Made by a program: the position numbers and the translations under genes. Below, in pieces: positions 9,985-22,960 of a DNA stretch of 64,000 nt. Numbering within the stretch: the first letter of the stretch is position 1; each line of letters starts with the position of its first letter. The notes beneath the pieces are model-generated. The model was not told the DNA's origin and did not search any database. It saw nothing but the letters and a program-made list of their open reading frames with translations. The stretch lies in assembly GCF_905171775.1 (NCBI RefSeq), contig NC_053490.1, positions 152,588,469-152,652,468 of the forward strand, in the 5' to 3' direction. Source of the DNA: Rana temporaria (lineage: Eukaryota > Chordata > Amphibia > Anura > Ranidae).

Positions 9985-10390
9985 AAGTAAAAGGAATAAT
10001 GCACCACACTGGTTCAATGCAGGGCTCAAGTCCTGCGGAAACGCGTAGGAACGGCGTCCCTGCACTTTTTTTAGCAGCAGGAATGCAGTTCCCTTTGCAA
10101 GACTAGAGCAGCCAAGCCGCCCGATCCAATCCTTCACTAAGCGGCGATGCCAAGCTTGAGTCACTGTCAGGGGCAGGCGAACCTTATTAATCCTTTATGT
10201 TACTGGCCGCTTCCTGTATATGGATTTATGGGGTAGTGTGCGGGTATTCCGTCACTTCCTCGATGCCGCAATGTCTCCTGGGAGCTTGTGTCATTGTTCC
10301 CAGGAGACATTGCGGAGGTCTGCCGCAAGTTATCGCGGGGTTATCGCGCCTCTCAGCCTTGCTGTAGTATGACTCGCATGAACAAGGCCT
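9985..10390 (+). repeat. Possible PLE terminal-repeat fragment
   Basis: Contains ggaaacgcgtagg at about 10037, the GAAACGCGT signature seen in the PLE arms here, preceded by a GCAGGG/CCTGC stem. A near-perfect 18-bp hairpin (ccgcaatgtctcctggga and its complement, about 10266-10316) follows. The identification rests on the motif only. Confidence 0.3.
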
Positions 10391-11280
10391 TTGGTCTTGT
10401 TTAGACTTGTAGTTGGGTGGTGGCAAAAATGCACAGTTGAGCTGCACTTTTACCGCCTGCCAAATGCCCTCACCCCTAAAAAGAAGCTCCAGTCTCCACC
10501 AAAAAAATACAAATACTGTAGCTTCAGACTGTTTATCCAAGGACATTTATCTGTCCAGGGATCCAGTGATGTCCACACCTGAGCCGATTCTTCAATCAGT
10601 TTCAGGTGCAGGGGCTGGCAGCTTCACTAAGGGTAACCATTGCGCATGGGCAAGTCATGCTGCACTTTGTGAATGGTCCCGTAATCTTCTGTGTGTGTCT
10701 CAGAAGTCTGCAGGGGGAGGGAGGAGGGGCCAAACAGTTTTGTAGATTTCTGCAGTGATCTTACCCTGAAGTGGCAGTGGGTACACTGGAAGTGGGAGCA
10801 GGTACCTGTCAAAACTAGGTACCCGCTTCCCCCCCAAAAAGTGCCAAATGTGGCAGTGGTGAGGGGGCAAACAGGCAGAGCTTTTGGGTGGAGCACTCCT
10901 TTATGCTTCAATAGGCAGTGAACAGGGTGCTGATGCTGCGATGCATTGAGCCAGTGGCAAACTTGACCCAACCTGTAGCAATGTTGTTCACTGAGCACTA
11001 CACATTCATGTCAAGCGGAAGTGCTGTAAACTCCCCGCAACCTTGTGCAATGCATGCGGTTGCTGTGCATTTGTTGGTAAAATGGGGTTTAAGCTGAAGG
11101 TGAGGAGGTCAGCCACTGATCAGCCACTGATCAGAGCTATCAGTGACCATGAGCTTATATCAGAAGGAGAAAAGAGGTCCGTACGGCGAACGTACCTGGC
11201 CAGCTGGAAGCAGTGCTGTATGTCTGTAAGCCATACAGACCTGGCGGTGAAAGGGTTCGTTTTCTAGTTTATTCGTAAAT
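10391..11280. repeat. Repeat-like sequence with a fragment related to the 32951 MITE
   Basis: The stretch around 10795-10860 (aggtacctgtcaaaactagg, then a C run and gtgccaaatgtggca) is the reverse of a block near 33010-33080 in the MITE at 32951-33377. The rest was not assigned and no gene was seen. Confidence 0.4.
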
Positions 11281-12341
11281 TCATGAAAAAAAAAAAAACT
11301 TTTGCTCCACAGTTTTACAGAATAAAACTGTGAATATGATACAGCATAGCCAATTTATTATAGTGTTTATTATGCTTGCCAAACTAAATTGAGCTAATAC
11401 CACTGTGAACAGAGATAGTTTAGTTTTATCGTAAGGTGGAATAATAAAACGGTAGTCCATTTCTGCCATTTATATCAGAGAGACTTTTTCATCTGTCATA
11501 ACACAGAAGCTATGAAAAATGAAATCCTAAATTTAATTTAGAGGCCAATTTGCAGTTAATCTATGGAGTAATTCTGCTGTGAATAATGCAGTAATTTGGA
11601 TGCATGGCCAGTCAATCCAGCTTGATTTATTAGGATTTAAACATTTTTCTCCCATTAATGATAACTATGCCACACAGGGAAATATTTCTTTCCAAAAAAA
11701 GGTAACTTTTGGACACATTGGTACTATTGTATCATTAATGGTATTTTGTTTTCAAAGATGTATGTAGGAAAAAAACTTTCATGTGAAGATATATGTGGCA
11801 TTTATATTCTGTACTGTATCTCTTCAAAGCATGTGTGTGATCTGATGGAACAGGACTGCTTAATGACTGATTCCATTAAATGCTCAAGTTTGAATATCTT
11901 AGCATTTGAATGATACTCTAAGCTCCTATAGCTAGAGCTTTGCAATAGTTGGCACATCCATTATATGTGCTATTGTCTTAACATCTAAGCAAAACCTGTC
12001 AGCTGTTTACACAATGACTTATGCATAGTACCTATTACATCATGTCACTAGTCAAAAAAAAAAAAAAAAGGATTTTAATTGGTACACTGTTTTTAAAACT
12101 CAGTTTTTTAACAAATGCATACAAAATGAAAATAAAAAATGTTATTCCTGTTGACTTCTTTTTTTTTAAATAGTGTAATATCATTATAAACAAAAAAGGT
12201 CAAATCAAACATTGTAAAAAAAATCATATATGTGTACCATAAGTGCATTAACACAATGGGTTTGATATACCAAAATCTGGTGCAGCTGTGCATAGTAGCC
12301 AAAAGGGATAAGCCGAACACTTCCCCAGTTCAGTTCGCTAC
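11281..12341. other. Unassigned AT-rich sequence, no gene
   Basis: Low GC with several A runs. I see no coding, RNA or terminal-repeat signal. Confidence 0.45.
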
Positions 12342-12356
12342 AGAATAGGGATGAGC

Positions 12357-13228
12357 TTAACCTCCCTGGCGGTATGATTCTTTCAGAAAAAACATGCTGA
12401 AAGCGGTACCATTATTTGCAAGGAAATTTGGCGTTTTATATTGTAGGTCTGTAATTTTTAGAAATAACTCACTTAAATCTGACCAAACAAGATTCTAATA
12501 GGCATCCCGGGTATGAAATTTTTTTAAAAACAAAATTATAAATTATAATATAATAAATAATTATAAATAATTATAACAAATAATAATATCATTATAATAA
12601 AAATTATTCAATAATGTAATCAAATTAAAATCACTGAAATTTGCTCAGTTGCAGAATTGTTGCTGTCATTATTTTTTTTTTTTTATGACGAATTTCCCCA
12701 CAAATCGCTATCTCACAATTCTGCAAGTGATTATAATTTATTATCGCTGTTTTTTAGCTGATCTAAAACTATTTTTGACATAAAGGGACACTTTTGGTTG
12801 CTATGGACAATCTACAGTTTGCAGGGAGAAAGAAACGTTTTTATTATATAAAATGACATGCATGACACAGGACAGACCACTAGGGACAGGGGGGTGTGTT
12901 TTTTTTACATACAGTACTGTAATCTATAAGATTACAGTATACTGTATGTAAGGTGTTTGTTTACGTTTTTGAATTTGGCGCCGTTCTCCGTCCCCGTGCG
13001 TCGTAACGTTGCAGGGAACGGAGATCGGCGTCACACGGAGGCACTATGTGAATCGAGCGAGGTCCTGCTCGCTCACACAGCGCGGTGGCATCGCTGGATC
13101 CAGGGACAAGGTAAGTAAAAAGTGCCTGTGGATCTAGCGAGGCAAGCCCGAGTCTGACTCGGGGTTACCGATCGTAGCAGGAAAATCTAACCCCGTGTCA
13201 GTCTCGGGAACACCGCCAGGCAGGTTAA
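12357..13228. mobile_element. TTAA-bounded MITE, family B, nested in a hAT-like copy
   Basis: TTAA (12357-12360), then CCTCCCTGGCGGT; the right end reads ACCGCCAGGCAGG, then TTAA (13225-13228). The inverted termini and TTAA duplication are piggyBac-like. The flanking family D sequence is interrupted exactly here. Confidence 0.75.
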
Positions 13229-13559
13229 GGTTCGAGTCTAACTCATTTTCGACTTGAACATTGCCTGTTCGCCCATTCGGTGAACAGCAAACGATTTGGG
13301 GGCAAATTCGAAAAGCTGCGAAACACCCTGTAAAAGTCTATGGGAGAAATCTAAAGTGCTAATTTTAAAGGCTTATATGCAAGTTATTATCATAAAAAGT
13401 GTTTGGGGACCCGGGTCCTGCCCCAGGGGACATGTATCAATGCAAAAAAAAGTTTAAAAAACTGCATTTTTTTCGAGAGCAGTGATTTTAATAATGCTTA
13501 AAGTGAAACAATAAACGTTAAATATTCCTTTAAATTTCGTACCTAGGGGGTGTGTAAAG

Positions 13560-14315
13560 TATGGCCCGGATTCACATACATCGGCGCATATTTATGCCGC
13601 CGTAGCGTATCTTCTTTATGCTACGCCGACGCAGCACAGAGAGGCAAGCACCGAATTCACAAAGCACTTGCCACCAAATCTGCGCTGGGTTTCTTAGGCG
13701 TAAGTCGTCGTAAGTGGAAGTGGGTGTGAGCCATGCAAATGAGGAGTGACCCCATGCAAATGATGGGCCGAGCGCCATAAAGATACGAATAACAAACGGC
13801 GCATGCACCGTCCTGTGGTCACTTCCAGTGCGCATGCTCAGAATCACGTCGGAACTACTCCCTAAGATACGACGGATCACTGCCTACGACGTGAACGTAA
13901 TCTATGCCTAGTCATATTCACGTACAACGGAAACGACAAAAGATACGACGGCTTGTGTTCCCTGGTCCATACCTTTGCATGGGTTGCGCCTCATATATGG
14001 GGAATAACTTTACGCCGGACGTACGACTTACGCAAACCGCATATATTATGCGCCGGGCGCAAGTACGTTCGTGAATCGGCGTATCTCCCTCATTTGCATA
14101 TGTGCATAGAAAATCAATGGGAGCGGCAAATGCGCCCAGCGTAAATATGCGCCCATGATACGACGGCGTAGGCAAGTTACGTCGGTCGTAGGAAGCCTAT
14201 TTTTAGCCGTATCTTAGTATGTGGGTCGGCACATAGATACGAGGGCGCACATTTGTACTTACGTTGGCGTATGTTGAGATACGTCGGCGCAAGTGCTTTG
14301 TGAATACGGGCCTAT
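13560..14315. mobile_element. MITE family E, copy 1
   Basis: Inverted termini GGCCCGGATTCAC (13563) and GTGAATACGGGCC (to 14312) with TAT on both sides. The interior is rich in tacgacg/cgtcgta words. Other copies lie at 17191, 31209, 43677, 52042 and 63867. Confidence 0.7.
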
Positions 14316-14928
14316 GCCTGAAAAGCAGCGCTTGTTTCCCATGCTTAGAACTGTCCCTGTACAAAGTGTCATTTCTGAAGGAAAAAAGGTATTTTAAAAC
14401 CAATCTCGGCTATAATGAATTTTTGGCTCCCAGCAATACAGAGAAAAGACATTAAAGTCATTGAGAAAAAAAATGCGTGGGGGTTCCTTCAGGTCTGGTA
14501 TGGATATTAAGGGGAACACCACGTCAAATGTAAAAAAAATTACGTGGGGTTCCCCCCAAAAATCCATACCAGACCCTTTATCCGAGCACGCAACCTGGCT
14601 GGCCACAGGAAAAGAGGGGGGAACGAGAGAGTGCCCCCACTCCTGAACCGTACCAGGCCACATGCCCTCAACATTGGGGGGATGCTTTGGGGGTCTGTGA
14701 CCCCTCAAAGCACCATGTCCCTATGTTGATGGGGACAAGGGCCTCATCCCCACAACCCTAGCCCGGGGGTTGAGGGGGTCTGCAGGCAGGGGGCTTATCG
14801 GAATCTGGAAGACCCTTTTAACAAAGGGGTCCCCCAGATCCCGCCCCCCCTATGTGAATTGGTAATAGGGTACATTGTACCCCTACCATTTCACAAAGAA
14901 AGTGTAAAAATGGTAAAAAAAAAAAAAT

Positions 14929-16330
14929 GCAGACACCGTTGGGAAAGTCCTTTATTAAGAATATGTGTGAACATGCAAACACTGTTAAAGTCTAAGGGAC
15001 ACAAACGTAAAAAATCAAAAGTGCTAATTTTAAAAGCTTATATGCATTGTATTGCCAAAAAAGTGTATGTGGAACCGGGTACTGCCCCAGGGGACATGTA
15101 TCAATGCAAAAAAAACGTAAAAAAAAAAAATTAGGAGCAATGATTTTAATAAAAAAAATGAAATAATCCTTTAAATATTGTTCCTGGGGGTTTCCTTAGT
15201 CTGCTTGTAAAGTAGCGCATTTTGCCCCATGTTCATAACAGTCCCGCAGCAAAATTAAATTTATAATGAAAAAATGTCATTTAAAATTGCTCAAGGCTGT
15301 AATGTATTGCTGGATCACATCAATATTCATAAAAAATCATTGAAAAAAATGTTATCCCCCCCCCAAAAAAAATAGCATGGCGGTCCCCCCCAAAATCCAT
15401 ACCGGGCCCTTCAGATCTGGTATGGATATTAATAGGAACCCTGTGGCAAAAAAATGGCATGGGGGTCCCCCCAAAATCCATAGCAGACCCTTATCTGAGC
15501 ATGCAACCTGGCAGGCCGCAGGAAAAAGGGGGGGTGAGAGAGCAGCCCCCCTCCTGAACTGTACCAGACCACATGCCCTCAACATGGGGAGAGTGCTTTT
15601 GGGTCCCCCCCAAAGCACCTTGTCCCCATGTTACATAGTTACTAGTAGGTGAGGTTGAAAAAAGACACAAGTCCATCAAGTCCAACCTATGTGTGTATGT
15701 GTGTCAGTATTACCTTGTACATCCCTGTATGTTGTGGTCGTTCAGGTACTTATCTAATAGTTTCTTGAAACCATCAATACCCACCGCTAATACCACCGCT
15801 TGTGGAAGGGAATTTCACATCCTCGGTGCTCTTACAATAAAGTACCCTCTATGTTGTTTACGTTTAAACCTCTTTTCTTCTAATTTTAATGAGTGACCAC
15901 ATGTCTTGTTAAACTCCCTTCCGGAAAACATTTTTATCCCTATTGTGGGGTCACCAGTATGGTATTTGTGAATTGAAATCATATCCCCTCTCAAGCGTCT
16001 CTTCTCCAGAGAGAATAAGTTCAGTGCTCGCAACCTTTCCTCATAACTAATATCCTCCAGACCCTTTATTAGCTTTGTTGCCCTTTTTTTTCCTTTCTCA
16101 ATTTTCAGTACATCCTTCCTGAGGACTGGTGCCCAAAACTGGACAGCATACTCTAGGTGTGGCCAGACCAGAGTCTTGTAGAACAGCCTAATCCCGCAAA
16201 ACTCTTGCTTGGTGGTTGTGGGGGTCTGTGGGCGGGGCCCCCAGATCCTGTTCCGATATGTGAATGGGTATGGGGTATTGTACCCCTAACCATTCACCAA
16301 AAAAATGCATCATGAAAAAACATTATTAGT
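14929..16330. repeat. Second family D-like segment interrupted by a CR1 fragment
   Basis: After 14929 the family D start region repeats (the block ending cccaggggacatgtatcaat at about 15100 matches 13415-13445 and 23800-23820). A paired block around 15360-15490 can fold back. The element is broken at 15628-16200 by a CR1-like insertion and resumes with ggttgtgggggtctgtgggc. Confidence 0.5.
15628..16200 (-). mobile_element. CR1-type LINE, 3' fragment
   Basis: On the minus strand this reads as the 3' end of a CR1-like element, including ggagaagagacgcttgagag and ending in ttttttcaacctcacctac followed by aactatgtaac. The phrases about compared tracts (tctcaagcgtctcttctcca, tttcctcata) resemble the vertebrate CR1 3' region as I remember it. 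It is 5' truncated and has no long ORF. Confidence 0.7.
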
Positions 16331-17190
16331 CAAAGACTTTGGCCAATGATAGTTGTTTTTTATCAAAGTCCAAGTCGACACACTATAAAAAGGCTATTTT
16401 GCCAGTAGCCCTTTATCAGTGTAAGAGTGAGAGACTGTATTCACATCCTTGTTTATGGATTTTCATTAGGAACCCCACACAAAAAGAACTGTCTGTCATT
16501 TGCTCATTTATGGAATTATTACAATAAAGGTGAAATAAGAGGATTTGGAGTGCAGCTGTTTGGACTTCTCTCTATTTGCAGTGCATGCTGTTTTGTGAGC
16601 TGGGCTAAAACCCTTTGCATATGTATAAGGGGTGTGATGTGGACTTACCTGGAATAGCATTTTGTTTGTTTAAGCATGCTCCTGAACCATGCCAAGCCAC
16701 ATACCTTCAACATGGGGATGGTACCTTTGATTGTTGGGGTCTGTGGGCAGGAGGCTTATTGGAATATAGAATCTCAATTTAAAAATTAGGGGGCCCCAGA
16801 CATCTGCCGCCCAGAAGAATGAGTAAGGAGTTCATAGTACACCTAGTACCTCGCAAAAAAAAAAAAAGAATGTAACACACAGACACACTTTGAGAAGTAA
16901 GTCCTTTATTTAAAAAAATAATAGTAACAAAAAAAGTCTCATGATGCAAATCTATTGTCTATCACATCATCCAGTAATGTATATCCACGTCAATCACAAT
17001 GAATGACACCCACTGACCAGCCCAAAAAAAGGGGCAGGATATCCTGGGTAAAGTGTTTTACTAAATATTGTACTGTCCACATTTGTTGAATGACGTCACT
17101 GGGTATCCTACACCCCTTTGTTTACATCCAACTGTCAGCTAGGAAGCTGCACTTCACAGTGAGCAGTCTTTGGGAGCAGATCGTGTCATT
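16331..17190. other. Unassigned sequence with a weak family D echo
   Basis: 16670-16930 repeats decayed pieces of the family D block (ccttcaacatggggatgg, then gtcctttattt). The remainder is unrecognised. No gene. Confidence 0.4.
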
Positions 17191-17874
17191 GGGCCAGATT
17201 CACAGAAGAAATACGCCGGAGTGACTACTGATACTCCGGCGTATTTTCAAGTTTGCCGCGTCGTATCTTAATTTGTGATTCACAAACAAGATACGACGGC
17301 ATTTGGCTAAGATCCGACAGGCTTACGGATTTGTACGCCTTCGGATCTTAGGCTGCAATACTTCGGCCGCCGCTGGGTGGAGTTCGCGTCGTTTTCCAGC
17401 GTCGGGTATGCAATTTAGCTTTTACGGCGATCCACGAAGGTACTCGCGTGCGTTACGTCGTCGCAAGTCGTTTTTTCCCGTCGCAAAGTTAAGGCTGCTT
17501 TTTCATGCCTTAACTTTAGACCAGCCATGTTAAAGTATGGCCGTCGTTCCCGCGTCGAATTTTAATATTTTTTTTTGCGTAAGTACGTTACGCACATCGC
17601 CATTCACAAACATGTCGGGGCGCCGTAATTTCGCGCAAAGCACGGCAAGAAATTTCCAAACGGAGCATGCGCAGAATGTTCAGCGCGGGAGCGCACCTAA
17701 TTTAAATGGTACACGCCCCATTTGAATTAGGTGGCCTTGCGGACGTCTTTACGATACACCGCCGTAAGTTTACACAAAAGTGCTTGGTGAATCAGGCACT
17801 TGCGCTGAAAACTTGCGGCGGTGTAACGTAAAGACGATACATTACGCCGCCACAGTTTTTGCTGAATCTGGCCC
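17191..17874. mobile_element. MITE family E, copy 2
   Basis: GGGCCAGATTCAC at the left and GAATCTGGCCC at the right. A near-terminal self-complementary block (acgccggagt / actccggcgt, 17213-17243) is shared with other copies. The 3-bp duplication is not preserved. Confidence 0.65.
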
Positions 17875-17989
17875 TTTGTGCTTATTTATTTCCACAGGTC
17901 CACGAGCATCATTCCTAGTAAATGATTTGGAACTACATACAGTATTTGATCAATGTAATTAATGATGGATATACATCATGGGACAGATC

Positions 17990-18362
17990 TTTTCCCTCAG
18001 CACGTATTTCTCCCCTCCCAGTACAACCCTCCCACCCCTCAAATATCTCCTCCCAGCACAATTCTTCCCCACAAAATGTATCCTACCAGTACAAATCTTG
18101 ATCCCTAAAATCCTCCTTCCATCACATATTCCTTCCAATCTCTCTTTGCATAACAAATCTCCATCCTATAAATGTTCCCCTCCCAAACAAAATCCCCCCC
18201 AAATCCCTCCTCCCAGCACAAATATGTGTCACCTAACAAATTCACCCTCACAAGCTAAATCTTCTTCCCTCCAGAAACTTTTTCCAAGCACAAGTTTTTA
18301 CTCCACCCCACAAAAGCTCTCCTCCCAGCAAAAACCATTGGCCCTCAAAATTCTAATTCAAT
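17990..18362. repeat. Degenerate C-rich minisatellite
   Basis: Recurring ctcccagcacaa / cctcccagtac words separated by about 30-45 bp, heavily diverged. The open frame running through it is a by-product of the repeat. Confidence 0.5.
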
Positions 18363-18812
18363 TTCTGACAAAGTTATTTTGCAAATAAATAAAGTTTATA
18401 CATTTTTAAAATGTGTCTCCCCAAAAAAATAGTGAGAAAAAAAAAGTAAAAGTAATGAAAAAGAAAAAGTTTACAAACAATATGAAATATAGAAAGTAAA
18501 AATATGAAACAAAAAAATTAAGTAAAAAAAAGTTAAATCAGCAAAAAAATTATAGCATTATTAAAGGGAATCGGGAGAGGAATAAGTGTCAGTTAGAGTT
18601 AAAGAAAGTGATTAAAAATCTCCCTCCCCCTCTTTATTCTCTGTCCCTGGCCTCCTCTTTCCCTTTTCTAGATGCACTCCCTTGAGGTATACCAGGAGTC
18701 TTTCCCTATAGGATTTCTCTTTGGGATACCTATTGATCCATCCTTGGAGAGATGGGATTTACCTCATAGTTATATCCTAATGTATAAAAAGATTCCCAGT
18801 AGCTTGTACACT
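18363..18812. other. A-rich stretch, no gene
   Basis: Dominated by runs of A with scattered G, then CT-rich sequence. Nothing recognised. Confidence 0.4.
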
Positions 18813-18981
18813 TACTGTATTTATTGGCGTATAAGACTCACTTTTTACCCTGAAAATAGAGGGTAAACTGTGCCTGCGTGTTATACGCAGGGGCTGTGGA
18901 AAGTTTTTTCCCTGAAACTTCCCTCTTAAAGTTAGGGTGCGTGTTATACGCCTGTGCATGTTATACGCCGATAAATACGGT
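18813..18981. mobile_element. Short palindromic MITE
   Basis: The ends actgtatttattggcgtata and tatacgccgataaatacggt are inverted repeats. Inner gtgcctgcgtgttatacgc is also repeated in inverted form. Size about 170 bp. Confidence 0.6.
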
Positions 18982-19716
18982 ATATGTCCTTTGTTCTATG
19001 TTAGCACTTTGCTGATATGGGTCTACTGTTGGACCACACGCTGTACGTGTACCTTGTTACTCACTATGGTTTTGTGAGCTACATACTGTTATACTTGCTT
19101 CAAGAAAAGAGTTAAATAGTTTTTTTTTTTTTTTACTTTTCATTTAATGGCAAAGCTGCTTTAAATAACATCTGGCAAAGCTGCTTTAATTTGCATCTGA
19201 AAAAAAAAACTGTGTAAATACATTGTAATAATAATGTTGATGTAATGTATTTCTAAAAAACTCCATGACAAAATTGCTGCTGCTGTGATACAGAGCAAAT
19301 TCAAACCTTTCAAAATGACAGCTGGGAATTGCCAGTAATAGTGGCTGTGGAGTGGAAGTGGAAGTTGTGCAAGGTGTATGGCATGCTCATATATAAATAT
19401 TTTTTTAGGACAAATGCAATGTAGCCTAGGTCTGCAACTGGTTATATAATATTACTTACTAAATGTTAAAAGAATATTTTTTCTCTCAATGAAAATACTG
19501 CTCTAGTACAATACATTTCAGCAATCTGTGCTAGCAGCTACACCTCTCATCACAAGTGTTTTTACACAGACTGAAATGGCAGAGGAAGTGATGGAGTGTT
19601 ACTTCTCTCTTCTTTCAGTAATTACTGTATGCAAGCAGGCTTATATTTTGTAAAGCCAACATTGAACTACAAAATTCAGCATACCATTTCAGTAACTGCT
19701 TTGGATATACACTATG
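18982..19716. other. Unassigned sequence, no gene
   Basis: Low-complexity T and A runs near 19120 and 19200. No repeat end or coding signal recognised. Confidence 0.4.
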
Positions 19717-19979
19717 GGGGTTATTTACTAAAGGCACCTCCACTTTGCACTTGAAAGTGCACTGAAAGTCCATTTGGAAGTGCAGTCGCTTTAGATCCAA
19801 GGGAGACTTGCAAGGAAGGAAAAAAACAGCATTTTAGCTAGCACATGATTGGATGATAAAATCAGCAGAGCTTCCCCGCATTTCAGATCTACCCCTCAGA
19901 TTTAGAGCGACTGCACTTCCAAGTGCACTTTCAGTGCACTTGTAGTACAAAGTGGATTTGCCTTTCGTAAATAACCCTC
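19717..19979. mobile_element. Palindromic MITE, family N, copy 1
   Basis: Ends gggttatttactaaaggca and tgcctttcgtaaataaccct form inverted termini, and the flanking aagtgcac blocks also pair. A shorter relative lies at 33476-33700. Confidence 0.65.
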
Positions 19980-20012
19980 TATGTCTCAGCACCTTCAAAT
20001 AAGGTTATCATA

Positions 20013-20604
20013 TACCGTATATACTCGAGTATAAGCCAAGTTTTTCAGCAGTTTGTGCTGAAAATGCCCCCCTCGGCTTATACTCGAGTCATCTTTTTGT
20101 GCCCTATCTCCCGGATTTTGGAGACTCGGTACCGGCCGGCCATAGGTCCCCTGGAACCCAAACTTGGCACACATATAGCCCCACTCTTCCTCTACAAGTG
20201 TGCAAAGATCATTGTCCAGGGGCCTACGGCCGGGGAGCGCCGATTTTTCAAAGCTGGCCACCCCTTCTATATACTCCCAAGTTAAACGTATGTCTAGTCA
20301 TGGACACAGTGAGGCACAGTGAGGCATGGACACAGTGAGGCACAGTGAGGCATGGGCACAGTGAGGCACAGTGAGGCATGGGCACAGTGAGGCATATACA
20401 CAGTGAGGCATAGGCACAGTGAGGCATGGGCACAGTGAAGCATGGACACAGTGAGGCATTAGCACAGTGAGGCATGGACACAGTGAGGCATGCACATGGA
20501 CACCCTAGGCATATACTCGAGTCAATACGTTTTTCCATTTTTTGTGGTAAAATTAGGTGCCTCTGCTTATATTCGGGTCGGCTTAAACTCGAGTATATAC
20601 GCTA
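20013..20604. mobile_element. MITE with CTCGAG-containing inverted ends and an inner minisatellite
   Basis: Left end ataccgtatatactcgagta, right end tactcgagt-type complement ending atatacgctat. Four ggcttatactcgag-like words occur near the ends. The centre has expanded into a tandem array (20303-20492). Confidence 0.6.
20303..20492. repeat. Minisatellite, unit about cacagtgaggcatggg
   Basis: About twelve imperfect units of cacagtgaggcatrg, with some cut to cacagtgagg. It lies inside the MITE at 20013-20604. Frames through it give periodic Cys/Leu/His peptides that are not genes. Confidence 0.8.
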
Positions 20605-21618
20605 TGTTGTTTTCTTGTTAGATTTCCTATAGAGATTTGCAAGTACATCTGGTTATCCTAGCACTGGATATTTTAGTTCTACAAAGCATGAGCACTACAG
20701 TTATACCAAGGTATTTATTACAGAGAATTATTTAACCAGCAATTAACAGTTTTATTTCCCATTGTTTTTTTTAAATATGCATCCTAAATCTGTGTGTCAT
20801 CTTTCCCAGAGCTCTCATTAAAGTAGTGGTCATCAGGGGATTTGTTAGTTACAGATGCACCAATTCACCTGGCTTTTAGACTGATTTGATCATAACTACA
20901 CCCGCTCCAGCCCTGCCATTGCTTATAGGACAGAATAATATCTCAGTTTGGCTCTACAACTCATTAGAAGTCATATTGCAGAATACATGTCAATCATTCA
21001 AATAAACATAAACTTGCCATCTGTTGACTCAACGTATTTTCATACTCAGCGATAATATGGCAGATTTATAATTCAGTTTTTGAGTGTAACAATAGTTTTG
21101 AATTTGCATAACCTGACAACAGTAATTAATGCCTGCAATATTAATTTGTTGTTTTTGGTTTCAATGAACTAATCTACCCTTCAGGAGAAAGTGACTGAGC
21201 AATAAAAAAAGCAACATATGTATGAATTTATATTAACAAGGAAGGGGCATTGTAAGATTCCTGGGGTACAATTAAGCACATTTTCCTGTAAGCAGCTGTG
21301 GCAAATCAAAGTTTCATCTGTCGAAGTGATTAAACTATGGAGGTGGTTTAAGTGGGCATAGTTCAGGCCCTACAGTAGAGCAGTAATCAAAGTCTAAAAC
21401 CCTATCAGATTTTTTTTTTATTGCTGTCTGTATCCCTGTTACAGATTTCCGCTCACTTCCTGTTTGGTCAAACCATAATCACATTGACTGTAATCTCTAT
21501 AATAGAACTGCTGAGAGAAGTTACAAACATTTACTACTCTAACCAAAAATTTGTAATTGACTTGAGTGACGCTTTAAAAAAAAAGCTGTCACTCAGTCCA
21601 TTTAGTGATAGAATCTCT
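20605..21618. other. Unassigned AT-rich sequence, no gene
   Basis: No terminal repeats, coding or RNA signal recognised. It may be unique locus sequence. Confidence 0.4.
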
Positions 21619-22960
21619 TTAACCAGTTGCCCACTGGGCACTTATACCCCCTTCCTAACCAGGCCAATTTTCAGCATTCAGTGCTCTCACATTTAAAATG
21701 ACAATTACTCAGTCATGCAACATTGTACTGATATATAATTGATGTCCTTTTTTTCCCACACAAATAGAGCTTTCTTTTTGTGGTATTTAATCATCACTGT
21801 TTTTTTTGGGGGGGGGGGGGCTATAAATGAAAAAAGACCAAAAATGTAAATGTAAAAAAATAATAATTTGTCTTTGTTTCTGTCATAAAATTTAGCAAAT
21901 TAGTAATTTTTCTACATACATTTTTGTCCAAAAGTTATACTGCTACATATCTTTGGTAAAAAATAACCCAAATGTATATTATTTGGTCTTTGTGAAGGTT
22001 ATAGAGTCTACAAGCTGTGGTGGCAAGCATTGAAAATTGATCACACCCGATGTACTGACATCTAATTTATTGAGACACTAACCAGGAAAGCCAGGAAAGT
22101 AAAAATACCCAGAAATGACCCTTTTTTGAAAAGTAGATGTTCAAAGGTATTTAGTAATAGATTTTTGAAGTTGTAATTTATTCCCACAATTCTTTGCAAA
22201 TTGAAGATGTTTTTTTTTTCTTCACAAAATTGTCATTTTAACAGGTTATTTCTCTTACATGGCATATGCATACTTGCAACTACACCCCAAAACACATTCT
22301 GTTACTCCTCCTGAGTATGTCAATCCCACATGTGTGAGACTTTTACACATCCTGGCCACATACAGAGGCCCAACATGCAAGTAGCACCTCCAGGCATTCT
22401 AAAAGCATACATTACACATACTGTATTTTCCTGACAACCTATGACACTTTTGAAAGCACTCGAGCACAAGGACAATGGAAACGCCCACACACTGACCCAA
22501 TTTTTTAAATAAAACATATCAACATTTATTCTATGAGGCATAATGAATATTTTGAACATGTCATTTATTTCCACAAGTTTTTGCAAAATGTGGAAAAAAA
22601 AATGAAAACGCATTTTTTTACACAGAGTTGTCAATTTATAAGATATTTCTAACACACAGCATATGCATACCACAAATTACACCCTAAAACACATTCTGCT
22701 ACTCCTCTTGACTATGGCAATACCACACATGTGAGACTTTTACACAGCCTGGCCACATACAGAGCCCCAATATGCAAGGAGCACCACTGGGTGTTCTAGG
22801 GATATAAATTACACATCCAATTTCATAACAACCTATCACATTTTTGAAGGCCCTTCATATTAATAATACATAGCTTGCACATACCAATAATTACACCCCT
22901 TTGCTGAGCAAAGGGTAAAGAAAATGTTACCTGTGGTTTTAGTAGTGCATTTGTCCACAG
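21619..22960. mobile_element. Family A-related element with an internal duplication
   Basis: Starts TTAACCAGTTGCCCACTGGGC, a variant of the family A terminus. The block with ccacatgtgtgagacttttacac occurs twice (about 22220-22440 and 22640-22840), as a tandem-like duplication of about 400 bp. The same block is in inverse orientation at 31935-32300. The right end is not identified. Confidence 0.5.

Larger units (their letters stand above)
12342..14928. mobile_element. hAT-like family D copy, carrying two nested MITEs
   Basis: Begins TAGGGATGAGC (from 12347), the terminus of the well-bounded hAT at 23615-25037. After the nested insert at 12357-13228 it continues with ttcgagtctaactcattttc, which matches the reverse complement of the 25000 end of that element. 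A second insert is at 13560-14315. Downstream, 14460-14880 holds the paired blocks ggtctggtatggatatta / ccataccagaccc and the ggttgaggg-ggtctgcagg segment that recur at 15410-16260 and 59000-61100. The right end is not clear. Confidence 0.6.

Noticed and set aside
17978..18388. 136-codon open frame rich in Pro, Ser and Leu
   Set aside because: It follows a degenerate C-rich minisatellite.
20248..20538. Cys/Leu/His-rich periodic frame
   Set aside because: It is produced by the 16-bp minisatellite inside a MITE.
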